DNA of 64,000 bases, from the NCBI GenBank assembly GCA_033026295.1, contig CM065181.1, positions 6,109,001 through 6,173,000 of the forward strand. The letters run 5' to 3'. The position numbers and the translations under genes were made by a program. This document shows positions 51,301-63,842 of this stretch, one piece after another. The notes under the pieces were generated by a model, which was not told where the DNA came from, searched no databases, and worked only from the letters and a program-made list of their open reading frames with translations. Positions within the stretch are counted from its first letter, which is position 1, and the number at the start of each line of letters is the position of its first letter. The stretch is from Channa striata. Taxonomy: Eukaryota > Chordata > Actinopteri > Anabantiformes > Channidae.

Positions 51301-52480
51301 TTTACAAATGTATTTTTTATAAAACATTTAGGCCTGATGAGCCTCATTTCTTTGTTTTTTTTCTATGAAGTTTCTTATTATTGCTTGTAAGTCACTGAAG
51401 TGGATAAACATGTGACACCTTCTTGAAATTACTTAAGAGGTTTTATGAAGAAATTTGCGGGTGGTGGATTTTCTTGCAGTCCCGAGTTGACAAAGTCAAA
51501 ATACGCCTAATGAAATGGGACGCATCGTTGATTGCAGCTATATCTGGAGCCGAGGTGGAAGTGGCATCGATTTAACAATTTAGCAGCACCCTCCTTTGTG
51601 TGTTTCTATTAGTCACGGCTGAATAACACCCACTTCCCCTATTCCGCTCTCTTAAAACACACACACACTGAACACACACAAACCCAAAGCTGCAAAGGTA
51701 TATTCCACAATTCCTGGGCAGGCTTTTTTTTCAAACCTTTATTTACTCAGGATAGTTTCACTCTCTTTTGCAGAAATGCCCTGAACATTCACACACACAC
51801 CATATACACTGGAGCAGGAATAAACCCCCAACCTTTACTAACCAATAGTCCACCACTGCCCCATGTAGACATTTTAAAGTGACACCACTATTGGTTGCAG
51901 AACAGTGGACATCTAATTTATGACCGGACTCAGAAAACGTTGCCATGCTATAGATTACACCTTTTATTTTTGTGACTCAGTGCATGTTCAAGCTATAGTG
52001 CAAGTGTACAACATTGTATTTTTTCTAAGTGTGTGAACCTTGCTGCAGGGAAGGTGACAGTTTTTGCTCATATTTGAATTTTACTTATGCAGCCCATCAG
52101 AATTTGTCCACATAGTCCACATAGGCTTATACAGTTTCAGTTGATCTCGGTAAAACCCCCAGTCCCCAAACAACATTAGTCCATAGTTCATGAACTCTAG
52201 CTGGGCACACTTGGTCTGTCAAGCTCTCAGTTCTTCCCCTGTCCACAAGACCAATATGAGTAATACTCTGCATTTAGCGAGTTTTGATGATGGTTTCTTT
52301 TTTCAGCCTGTTAAAATGGATCAGTAGTGAAGATGCTAACTTTTTGCTTTAGTTTCAATAATTAAGTTTGTAAAGCTTGACAGGATTAGCCGACAGTCAA
52401 CTGATCAAGTCACAACAACAAAATAAAGGTTGTACATTTTAAGTCCAGCAGCCGTTAAACAATCCATTGATGATGTGTTG
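48301..52480. other. intergenic between ndufs6 and irx4
   Basis: No gene recognised. It includes TG runs near 49,252-49,272, a G-rich purine tract (listed separately) and a sequence-complex stretch at about 51,430-51,620. The right-hand few hundred bases probably hold the irx4 3'UTR: AATAAA on the minus strand at 51,963-51,968 is a candidate poly(A) signal, 519 bases beyond the irx4 stop. Confidence 0.35.
49720..49757 (+). other. G-quadruplex-prone purine tract
   Basis: Four plus-strand G runs of six, five, five and four bases lie within 38 bases, inside a purine-rich stretch of about 170 bases (49,690-49,860). The pattern fits a stable intramolecular quadruplex. It is in the spacer between ndufs6 and irx4, with no promoter nearby. 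Confidence 0.6.
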
Positions 52481-52486
52481 GTTGGA

Positions 52487-54905
52487 CTACAAAGACGATG
52501 CCGATATAACCATTTCAAAGGACTGTCCAGATGTTCTGATGTCTGTTGCAGCATCACTTAAGCCTTTCCACACCTCAGCTGGCCTTGGGTGTTGGAAAGG
52601 GGGGTCGTGGAAAACTCCATCTACCCATTCTCTGAGTGTGGTGACTGGAGATTCTTGTTGCCTGTCTGACTTTGCGAGCCCCATACTCGATGGGTACGCA
52701 TGAGAGGAGGACCTGGTCGATGACAGCATACAGGAAGCGTATTCTGGCTGTGAGCTGACGTCCAGAGACGCTGCAGTGTGAGCGATAGACCAGATTTTTG
52801 GCTTGGTGTCTGTCAGTCGAATGTCAGGATTAGGATGGAAAGCATTGTATCGATGTTGGACTGGCGTGAGTTTGGAGCAATCTGGGGACAATCTGTCTTT
52901 TCCATGCAGTGCTTCGGAGTTATGTGCAAGGTGCCCATGTGGAATGTCTGTGCTTGGTTTAGTGTCGCTGTCCTCTTGGAGGAATTCAGTTTTTGGTTCA
53001 CAGTCAGAAGCATCTGACTCCAGCAGGTCAAAGTCCTCAAGGTCGCTCTGCAGGTCTGCGCACTGTTGATCTGCAATAACGAATGATGTAGATAAGTATG
53101 TGCATGGTGATCAAACTTGAACAAACCTTAAAACAAAATTCCCTAATATATTGTTTTAGGCGCTGCTTACCAGGAAGCTCCTTATCGCTTTTCAGTTGCT
53201 TCTCAACTTCCTCTCTCTCGTCATCACGGCCTTGGTCATCAGAGCTTTTACAAGCCCTGGGTGACCATGTCACCTTGTTCTCCTTCTTCAGCCTTCTACG
53301 AGCATTGGCAAACCACGTGGACACCTGAAAGAGGAATGGAAAGGAGGTCAGGAAGGAAGATTAAATAACAGGAAAAGAAGAAAAATTAAAAATGACTTGA
53401 TTCTCACCTGTGTAAGGGTCATTCTGGTAATGATAGCAAGCATGATCTTCTCTCCCTTTGTGGGGTAAGGATTCTTCTGGTGCTCATGCAGCCAAGCCTT
53501 CAGGGTGCTGGTGGTCTCCCGGGTGGCATTTTTACGACGGGAAGTACCATCTGAGCAGGAATATCTGAACAAAAGGACGGTAAACATAATATCACCCATC
53601 CCTGTCTCACTGGAAAAAAGTGAAATTAATGCACTATAAAAAAGACTTTCCTAATTCATGAGTAATTGTTGACTATGAAATCATACATATTACAGCCCGC
53701 AGTGTAAGTATAATGAAAGTACAGCTGTAAAATCTGTACTAGCTCCAGAAACTAAAGCCCAGTAAGGATATTACAGCTGTAATCTAATACTGGTGTAATG
53801 ATGCCAAAACACTGAGAAATGTGAGGTCACTGCAAGGTTGCTATAGACACAATAGAAATATTTTTCATGTTGGAGATAACAGACATTTGTAGGGTGATAT
53901 AAATATATTCAAATTTTAAATCAACAAAATCATGACACAATCAATGCCGGCTCTGACTTACCCAAACCTGTCATAGGGATATTGTCCAAACGTGTATTCA
54001 TAAGCATAGTAGGCAGGAGTCTGAGACGCCCCCAGAGATCCAGCTCCGTCTTTAGGATCTAGGGGACCCTGAAAATATTGACATAAGTAACTAATATAAA
54101 TGTTTGGCCAGTCACAATCCACACGCACTCTGGGCTGGTTCTCCAAGTTGGTTCTATCTTGAAAATAGCTGGTACATTTCGTCCTTCTCGTTTAACCAAA
54201 ATTACTGCGCCAGAAAAATGAGCAGTTTAGAAAGAATTAGTTAACAATGAACAAAGGGTGAAATATGAAACTCACTCTGGAATAGAGAGGAGTGGCGTCA
54301 CCGCTGCAGGTGCTGTAGTAACCCTGGCTCTTCGGGAAAGGGCCGCCGTAGACCCCAGAGGGGAGCTGATGGCCCGGCGAGCGCAGCACCGGGTGAGACG
54401 GAGGAGTTCCCGGTTCCAAACAACCGGCCAAAGAGCTGGAGCTCATCAGAAACTTTGGCAAGACATTTGTAAAAGAAAAAAAAAAATAGCGTCATTTGTC
54501 TCATACGATCATCACTGAGATAGAAACCATGACTTTTAAAAACCATGAGGGGAAAAAAAACTTTAACGCTGTTTGTGCTGTAATGCTGTTTCACTCTTCT
54601 GTTTGTTTTCTTGCTTAATCAGATTTCAGGATGCTGTAATTAGATTTTTTAATAAAAATGTAAACATCAAATAAAACAATTTACAATAATAACTATAGTA
54701 ACAATACATTAATACATAATAACTAACCCCGTCATATTTTATAAATACATCAAAGGAAAAAATATATATATTGGCTGTTCTAAAAGTAAATCTTCATCCT
54801 GTTTAATAAGATCAGGTTGAAAAAAAGTAGCATAAACATGGAAAATGATGTAGGCTGTACCTGCGGTGTGGTGGAGTATGTGTATCCCAGCTGTGAGTAC
54901 GCCAT
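52487..54905 (-). CDS. irx4: Iroquois homeobox transcription factor 4, 6 exons
   Basis: IRX4 is a nuclear TALE-class transcription factor; in vertebrates it is best known for ventricular heart identity. Coding exons: 54905-54861, 54452-54276, 54068-53962, 53564-53408, 53324-53171 and 53070-52487. All are GT-AG, phases close, and the product is 407 residues (human 519). The start MAYSQLGYTYS and the following FLMSSSSL are IRX hallmarks. The homeodomain (about 119-179) begins RRKNATRETTSTLKAWL and carries the TALE insertion NPYPTKGEK. It ends in VSTWFANARRRLKKENK, with the exon 4/5 junction inside helix 3 as in other Irx genes. An acidic block (DLEDFDLLESDASD, about 223-236) follows. Near the C-terminus are KPKIWSIAHTA and TLREWVDGVFHDP, which point to IRX4 among Irx proteins. 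Whether this is the teleost a or b duplicate cannot be decided here. Confidence 0.95.
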
Positions 54906-55330
54906 GGCTCAAACAAGATCAGAGAAGCAAAACCAGGAGCGCAGACTCGGGACGACATCCAAAAGCATCCGTGCCAAAAGTAGACCGTCGCCCCTGATAC
55001 TAGTTGTGAACTAGTTTGCCTGTTTTAAAATGATATCATCTACCGCCGTATCCAAACGGGGGAGCGCAGACATTTACGCACCACTTTTACGCATCGCGTT
55101 TAACGGCTTTTAGTAGTTTTTAAACTTCTTGGCTTCCGTTACAGTTCCACCCGGTTCACCGCGGTCCCGCAGCTTCTTCGGCGTCTCTGTTGTCTTTTAA
55201 TTGATGGCGAGTTTGTGCGTGCGTGTCTGTGCGTGCGTGTGCGTAAATGTGTGAGCGATCCAACCGTGCGGCTCCCTGTGATGCTCCCTTTGGTTTTAAG
55301 GCGCGTGTCTCTGACGTCAGCCTGGACTCT
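54906..55330 (-). promoter_or_regulatory. irx4 5'UTR and core promoter with CRE
   Basis: CpG-richer DNA upstream of the irx4 start. A perfect palindromic CRE, TGACGTCA, lies at 55,312-55,319. Going towards the gene, a TATA-like TTAAAA (about 55,294-55,299) follows within 20 bases. This arrangement would place a transcription start near 55,265 and a leader of about 360 bases. The CRE suggests CREB/ATF input. It is a prediction; cap-tagged reads would place the start. Confidence 0.4.
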
Positions 55331-58300
55331 GACTGACTGTGTAGCTCGGTGTTCAGATCCAGATGAAGAAGAAGTTCACATAATTTATGCCCTTCCAGTT
55401 TTCAGGAGGACTTCACGCAAGCGCACGTAGAACCCCCGTCCCCTCACCCCTTATAGTCCCCAGGCGTAATGAGAATATGATCAATTCTCTTCTCTCAAAT
55501 AAACACATGATTGCAAACATGCAGACATACACACAGACACTCCTACACACTCTCTCTCTCACACACACACGCACGCACACAAACTGCGATATGGCCAGAG
55601 GGGACGATCAGGAACTGATGCGTTGACACCACATTGACACTGGATGATTGATGACTACAACCTGATATTAACATAATCGTTTTGCACTGCAGTTTAGATA
55701 AGTTGCCACCACAGAGAACTCTCCCTGTCATCCACATATTCATGAGAGGGGAAATTTCAGATCTCCTCCAAGCAAATTAATCAAGGAATAAACACCCTCT
55801 GCATTCCCTTGAGTAAGCACCTTTACCAACTGAATGACTTGTCATGTTTTTCTAACAGTCTTAAGCTGTTCTCGTGAAGTGGAAACATTTATTTCATTTT
55901 TTTTCTCAATACACCCTTAGGTTTTCATTTATTTCTAGGGTTAAGGGGTTAAAGACGAGAGCAAATATAGAGTAGAGTGGGGTGTTGCACATCATCAGAT
56001 AAATGTGAGCAAAAGTTAATAATTTTAAAGAGCAGAGATAAAGGGAGCAAGGGACAATGTCAAATTAAATTAACAATGTAGCAAAATGTTCATAAAATAA
56101 ATGAACACACTGAGTCTGTTATTTTAGACCACAATCCTTCCTGACCCTTTACAAAGAACCATGAGAGCCTAAACAGAACCATAAAAATTGTTATTAATAT
56201 TGTAGCATACTTAGGTAGTAAACAAATCCGGTACTTTGTCACTAAAGAATTACCTACTACATTTAATAGTTGGAGTTTAACCATTCGTTGTTCTCAAATG
56301 ATGCGCTCATCAACTAACCAGTTAAACTGCTGTAAACATTAATTTATCTTTTTGACACTCTCACCGCATCCTGCCACACTTACACACATTTTTCAGTGCC
56401 AAGCGTCTTCACACAGCAGGCAGGAGCCCATTTATTTCCGTACATGCTTTCTGTAAAAGCCCGGCATGTAAAAGGTCAATTAAAGCGGTTCGTTGGAAAC
56501 ACAGGTCGAACAAGCAAACGTAGAGTTGCAAAAAAAAAAACATTTACGTCGGCTCTGCCTGTGATCTCACGTTTACCGTGAGCTAAACAACCTAAAGCAA
56601 AACTTCCCTGTTCTTACACTCACTGTTTAGCTTCATTTGTCAGACATGTTGAAGCTGAGCGACCTGAGTTCGGCTTTGCCTCATCTGGTAGTCGTTCACA
56701 ACAAACCCCAGCGCAGCATCATCAAATGTGCAGCTGCCCAACCACAATTTCCCAAAAGTCAAAGTAATGCTGAATGAAAAGGTCATCATAAGTCCTTTTT
56801 AACTAGGATTTTAGTGAACAGAGGAACCCACATAAGATTCTACTTATATTTTGGTTACATTCTTGACTTTATAAGAATATCAAATTGTGTGAAACACTGA
56901 TCATATGGATCCCAAGCCCTGAATCAAACTTAATCGGCCTGTGATTGTGCATAGTAGTTTATATTATTATATTGAAGGAGGAGATAATAAAGATATAAAA
57001 AACAAAGGAGTGTTTGGTAAGACGCTCTATTTCCAAGACCACCAACACGAAGAAAAGGGAACTAAGAAGAGGAAAAGCTTAAATAGAAAAACTTGGGGAG
57101 CTGAGGAAATCATTAAGAATCTGGGGATCTGAAATGGAGCGAGGGGATGTGGAGGGGTAAAAGGACAAAATATTCCCAGTGCACCCAGAGTAAGGCTGAA
57201 ACAACAGAGCCGCATCACCAGAAAGCATCTCCGGCCCCAGCGGGAAGAAGGCATCTGTGTACCGGTTCTTGATTGACATTCCATTTGTCCCGTGAAAGGT
57301 GCTCATATACTGAACACAAACTAACTGTCTCTCCCTCATCTGTGCTCAAAGCTTGGAAATGAAGTTATCTCCCCATGCTTGTGTTGCACGGCTTCGCACA
57401 AAACATATGTCAGTCACAGAGAATGGCAATTTGTTTAGCCGGTGACAATGAACATGATTGTGTTTAATCTTGCTTTCATGTACAGAGGTTTATGGGCAAA
57501 ATAACTATTGAGGTATAGCTGAATGAGCAGACCATGGAGAGTATAGATTTAACTTCCCCAGTACCGCTTACCTTCTTCCTTAGTAAAGAGAATAGACAGA
57601 AAGCATCCATTACATAAGAGTGTGCATAGAATATTGGATTTCCTTCTCTAAATATTCAGTGGACTACTTATGTATTAATATACAATGTGTTTATACATTT
57701 ATGACAGTCCTATATTGCATTCGTTAGACTGTGATTACACCTTTCTGATCTTAGTCCCTTTACTGAATTAATCATTTATTTAAGATGCTCCAACAAGAAA
57801 AAAGGGATGATTTTTTTATTCTCTTCTTCCTGTTTCCAGCTCTAGCTATTACACAGTAGGTGGGGCATGAGGGTTAATGACAGAAGCGTGTTAATGTGAG
57901 ACGAGGAGAAGGACTCGGCACTGCAAGTGTTTGGAAGAGAGGGCCAAACAACTCCGATCTCAAGTTCTTTCAATCACAGGGCGCTGCATTTAAATATTTT
58001 CCAGTCTGAAATCTATGCAATTTTAATCGCTGTTTAACATGTAGATGCTTTTCGAGCCTTCGTGTTTGGTTTTATCTGTTTCACTTAAAAAAAATATCCT
58101 AGTGGCTGGAGACGAAGGACCTAATTGGAGTGAGAAGGCTTTTAAAACCTGAGTGGAAATATGGATTTATTGTTTCTTGAGTCTTGCTTGGATGAGACTG
58201 TAAAGATTTCAGACAAAAGCACTTTCTTTGCTTGCCAAGAGATAAATAAGAAGATTAATACCATTCTTGTGTCTGTATGCTAAATATGAAAGCCAATTAG

Positions 58301-61300
58301 CCTAGCTTAGCATCAGAGCCAGGACACATCAAGCCAACAGTTGGTCAGTGGCCTAGTTTTTAATTTGTGTCCCGTGCTAGTCAGACCCCCGTCTGCATCC
58401 TTTCAGCTGATTCAACATGTTGTTCAGCTTAGAAAGTCAGTGCTTGAGACGAGAGTATTGATTGTAACGTATCAAGCATATCATCAGTTACAAGTAGCTG
58501 TCAATTATCTGTTATATATGTATATATATGTAATATTTCAAGTCAATTCTCCTTTGTTTACATGTTTGCATATGTGGTGAAGTGCAGAAAGACTTGGTTG
58601 CTGAAATACTGTATTCACCGGTGGATTTCGTTCCCCTTACAAAGAGCCATGCTTCCTCTTTCCCAGACTATATGTCAAATTAATCTATGTGGATTTCCAA
58701 ATTCTTCACATACCAATTTTGTCTCAGATCTTCATTCTGAATGATGGCTATAATAATGGGTTTTAATGTAAAGTAAAGCAAAACTAGGAGAAAGGTTTTT
58801 TCCACGCCGGACTACCTACCTCAGACAAATAAACACAGCGACAACGCAAGGTGACTTTTCCACCTTCATTCCAGCTTCTTCTCTATGTAAAAAAAAAACG
58901 TACATTTACAAAAAGAGAGAGAATACAGAGAGAGGAAGCAATAAATGGATCATGAGCAAAGAAAAGAGGCATTTCTTTTTCTACCCGAGACATAACCTAC
59001 AGCCGCTGCTTCTTGTTAGGTACCGACCAAGTACAAGTACAAACCAGGGTAGATCTGATCCACAAACAAGGCTGCCAACACCCAGCGCCTGTCTGACCAG
59101 CGAGCAGAGGCCATGTTATCTGCTGTCTAATAGGAGCCTCATGGAAGATCTGGAGCTGCTGAACTCTGAGTGGGAGACTATAAATGTCCCGGTCTTCCTC
59201 ATCAATGATGTAAGACATGGGCACAGAGACAAGCTAACCCTCTTAGCCGCCTGTGTGGAAGTGGGTATGCGTTTGAGTGTGTGGAAGGGGTGGACGGACA
59301 GCGGCAGAGAGGGAGAGAGGTTTAGGCCACACTCAGCTCTTAAGAGTGTGTACAGTTTGCGTTGAGCCCCTGGAGGCCGACCGTATTCTTCCCTATCACT
59401 TCCACTTCATTACTGCAGCAGCACACATGCATTATTCAGCTCGCCGAGTCTCGGTCCACGGGGACCGATAGAGCCTTTAACAAACTAACCTGAACTCTCC
59501 CGCTGATCCTCGTACGGTTTATTTGTTGTTCTTCACAGACAGAATGTTTGTTCTCTCTCTGTTCTTTAGACTTATTTAGACTAGCTTTTACATTTTATTG
59601 ATATTGATTTTGCTATTTATTCTAATGAAACCCATATGTTTTGTTAACTATGGGTGACCACAGATGCCACTGAATGAGATGCCAGTGATTAATAACAATA
59701 GAACTGCAAAATGTACTTTTTTTATGGGCATATGTACTTTTATATTTTAGAAGGACTATACATTAAAAAAAATAAAAAAGTTGTCAGTTAGACCAGTTTA
59801 ACCCTCCAAAAAACTGTATGAAACAGTAGCATAAAATCTATATAATTCCTGATATACATTAAATGAAAACCGTTTTACTTAACTAAGAGGCTCAGAGAGC
59901 AGAATATGTAGCCTATTGTGGCAGGCTGAAACATGAAATTTATGGGAATTCAAACAAAAGAGAAAATCTTCTTGGATGAGCTGCAAAATGTTTGGAACCA
60001 AGAAGAAGACGATCAGCTGACATGACTCAACCTTTGGATAATCCAAACCTGGATGACTGAGAACCTTCACTGTCATATGTTTGTTACCACTTTTATCAGC
60101 TACTCGAAAAAGCTCAAATTTCCAAGCTGAAGTCAAACTCAAGAATAATTTGAATTTATCCTTATTTTTATTTTCATTTTACAGGAAAATAATGCATGCG
60201 TTTTACTTTGCTTTATCAAGACATTTACAGAAAGGCCCTTCATCAAATTAATATTTACATAAAAATCAAAGAGAATATGAAATGTGTCTAACTGTTCATG
60301 ACTAATCCAGGGGTTTTCAGCTGTTTTGGCTTTTGACCCTGAAACAATGGCTCATGTAACAGACATCTACAAATTGTAGATTTGTTAAGACACATTAACT
60401 AATTTAATATTTGTTATTTAATTTACTCAGTAAAAAGGACTGAACTTTATAATTGTATTTAAAATAATAAACTAGGTCTTAGTCCTTTTGACCAGATCCA
60501 GTCGTTAAATGCTGCACAAACGTTGTTGCATGTGCCTAATAATCTAATAATTTCATAATATATTCATGGAGAAGCTGTTTGTCTTAAGAACTGGTGTTTT
60601 TAATATTAAAACTTAAGTACATATCACTGGTGTTACTGATGTACATTTTACATATGTATATTTTGAATGCAGAACTGTTTTTGCCAAGTCCATTTTTCCA
60701 CACTGCATCACAGCGACTGCAGCACCACTGCTCAGACCTCAGCTGCCATCCTCTGGTGTTTTACAGAACTACAGCCTCCTTGTGGCCCTGATGAAGTGGA
60801 TGTGTGGTGGCGTCAGCCTCCGGTGCGGTCGGCTCAACTTGCAGCTCTTATTGACCGGGGTGAAAAGGTCGCCCACAATTTTGTGACTGACCAAAGACAA
60901 CACAGTAGGTCTGCTTGTCTGCATGCGCTCACTCGGGTGTGGCTACAGATTTCATGTTACATCTCTGACTGGACCTCCCAGCACTTTGACCACCAGCAGT
61001 GTCTACCCTAAAGCTTAAATGCTTTATTTGAGTGGATTGTGTCAAATCATCAGAATACACATTTGTTGTCATATACCAGACAGCCCAGGTTAATATAACA
61101 GTGATCTTTAAACATTAACTTTGAACATGTGGTTTTATTCACGTGTCAAACAGAAAATAGAGCAAAGACATCAACGCGTGTAATTCGTGGACTATATTTT
61201 GTCTACGTCCGTCCAGTGCTGCAGCTCCTCTGTATTAATCGGCACTAAATGCCTACAAACTTGCGCTATGTGGTTTACGGAGAGCTGCATGTGATAGCAG

Positions 61301-61481
61301 TCGATTAAGTGCTTCTTTTTCGAACACTGACATTCCCCAGAGAGGAGCGGGGCAGTAATTTTCTCAGATTGCCCCTGTGGGAGCGAGACTGCTGGTTTTC
61401 TATGTCCACTCCAATCACATCACTAATGGAGAGGCGGGTAAGCATCTGTGACAGTGGGAAACCAGATCTCTGCTCCCTCAG

Positions 61482-61578
61482 TGTGTGTGTGTGTGTGTGT
61501 GCCCCCTTGCAGATAACCAGTTGGCAGGTTTCTGTTTTCCCTGTGCACGTGCATGAGCACACACACACACACACACAT
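61482..61578. repeat. paired GT and CA microsatellites
   Basis: A (GT)9-10 run at about 61,482-61,501 is followed by a (CA)n run at about 61,557-61,578 in the opposite sense. The two tracts are complementary and could pair as a hairpin with a loop of about 55 bases. Confidence 0.7.
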
Positions 61579-63800
61579 ATGAGGGTGGGTTGCAAGCTGG
61601 ACAGGGTTAATATACTCCATTAAGCTCTATTACCCTAAACGATTTAGGCAGATGAATGAGGACTCACATTACTCTGCAACTGTGTGTGCGCAAAAATGAT
61701 GTGTGAATGAGTGTGTGTGTTTGTGTGCGCACACACGCCCACAACTCATGTGTAATTACACTGTGAAGATATGTGACCCATGAGTCATCTGTCATTAGCC
61801 ACAAAGTGAAAAGCAGCAGAGGGTTTTTTCACTCTGGGTTACTGTACACTGCCAAAATCCCCATCTTATTGTGTCATTGGTATTCATTGCTGCCGCTCAG
61901 TCCAAAAAGTGTCACTTTACTAAAACTTGTTCCAAATCTGCTAATATGGTAAAATAATATGAGCCAATTTCCAATACAAATCAACTTATTTTGTGATTTC
62001 TCTATAACCACTAGTAAATTTGTCAAAATTTTGTGGTTTTTGAGTTCTTTCACAAAACAAACACTGTTTAATTTTTTTTCTTATCTTTAGACACATAAAT
62101 ATGCAGTGGCTAATGTAATTTCAAAAGGTACCAGAAATATTTCTTCTTTAAAAAGAGAAGGAAAAATAAAAGAAAACCAAAATTTGTTTACTGGCACTAA
62201 ACACAAACTACACATGAAAGAAAATGTGATTAGTTTGCAGCATTTTTTCCCAATATTAAATCTTTGACCAGATAAAGGCACTTTGTGAAGAGCAGAACGA
62301 TTCCCATACTTATAACTACTAAATATCTGTATCATTTCACGTTTTTCTATCCAGTTGTTTTATTTCGATAGAAGTAAAAGTCACCAAAGTAATCTGGATA
62401 CTGTTCAGAATTGTGAATTTCTGTGCCAATCTATCTGACAGAAGTTGTATGTGTACCTGATATTACTTGATATATAAGTAAAAACTCTGACCCAGAGACT
62501 TGCAAAGCTGGTTGAGATATTTCAGTCTTGAGTAAAGTGGATGAACTGACCGACCGGGCAACATTGCCTCCCTCAGTCCGTGATGCTAAAAATCTGAAAG
62601 TGCTGTATGATCAGTTTAACCTGTTTGCAACGTGCAATTCAAGAATTTTCTAGTATCAAACGATACATTAATATAAAAGTGTCTTTTTTACTTCTCATTT
62701 TTAGTTCATTTTCTTTAAAGTAACTGACATTTCTATCAAGTTCTGGAAATGTTTTCAGGACTTAATAATAGACAAATCGAGGTAAATATTGCCAAGATCA
62801 CAAGTGAATCAAACGTGCCCAACTTTTCCATACTCCGCTCTAACACATCGGTTTGTCTCAATGGAAGTAGAACAAAGACGCAGCGAGTCGTCAGCCCCCT
62901 CGGGATTCTCACAGCAGTACACTAAGCTAAGTTGCTGCTGCGCTATAACAAACCAATGGACAAACATTGTTTCAAAATGGCTGAAAGGAGCCAGCGATGC
63001 GAACACTCCACCACGAAACCCTCCCTCTGCCCTAATCTGCTTCTTCCCTCAGATTATTGCTGTGAATGGGCAGACAACAACAGAAGAGACTTATCACTCC
63101 CACCCTTTCATAGTATTTGTTGTGTGTATTTTCCCTGTATATTAAATTTGTCTCCTTTTAAAGACACTGACAATGTTTGCCATTTGTCTGTACGGAACTC
63201 GCAGCTGCAGCGCGACAATAAGTGCAGGCTAAGAAGCAGCACTCGGTAAACTCAGTATTGTGGTGCTTGTTGAATTACCCATGAGTTTTGATACTTCGCT
63301 TTTGTGTAAATGCTTAATTCCACTAATCCCTATGCAGGAACAGTGAATGGCGTAAATTCCCTATGATATCTCGTCTAGGCTAAACATTTGCTCACTTACG
63401 TATACATTGGGTACAGAAAATAATTCTTTTGACAACATTACAACAGATTTAACCCAGTGCCCTGCTTATCCTGCAATGACATGCATTAGCTTCATTTCGC
63501 TGGGAGGTACATTTACATTTCAAATTGCAGCTCAGCTGCTATCATGATTTTTTTGTTTGGCTACTGTGGTTATTATTATAGAATTAATTACTGTGAGTTG
63601 TTTTGCAGTGGAAAAATACAAATTTTCCAAATTTTAACTGCAGAAATCCATTAGAAATTCAAGACATATGAACTCACATGTTCATTATTTCTTTGGCTGT
63701 GTGTCAGAATGTCTCTTCTCTGAGCCCCTCGAGGTCAACCTCTGTGAAGCCTGTTTGGCGATCAAACACTGTCCTTCCCTAACCCTCTTTTTCCTCCTTC

Positions 63801-63803
<3 letters not shown>

Positions 63804-63840
<37 letters not shown>
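63804..63840. repeat. (CA)18 microsatellite
   Basis: An uninterrupted CA run inside a pyrimidine-rich stretch (about 63,770-63,920). It is a likely polymorphic marker. Confidence 0.95.

Positions 63841-63842
<2 letters not shown>

Noticed and set aside
58952..59365. 137-codon plus-strand frame upstream of irx4
   Set aside because: No recognisable motif and no splice context. The region looks more like non-coding complex sequence.
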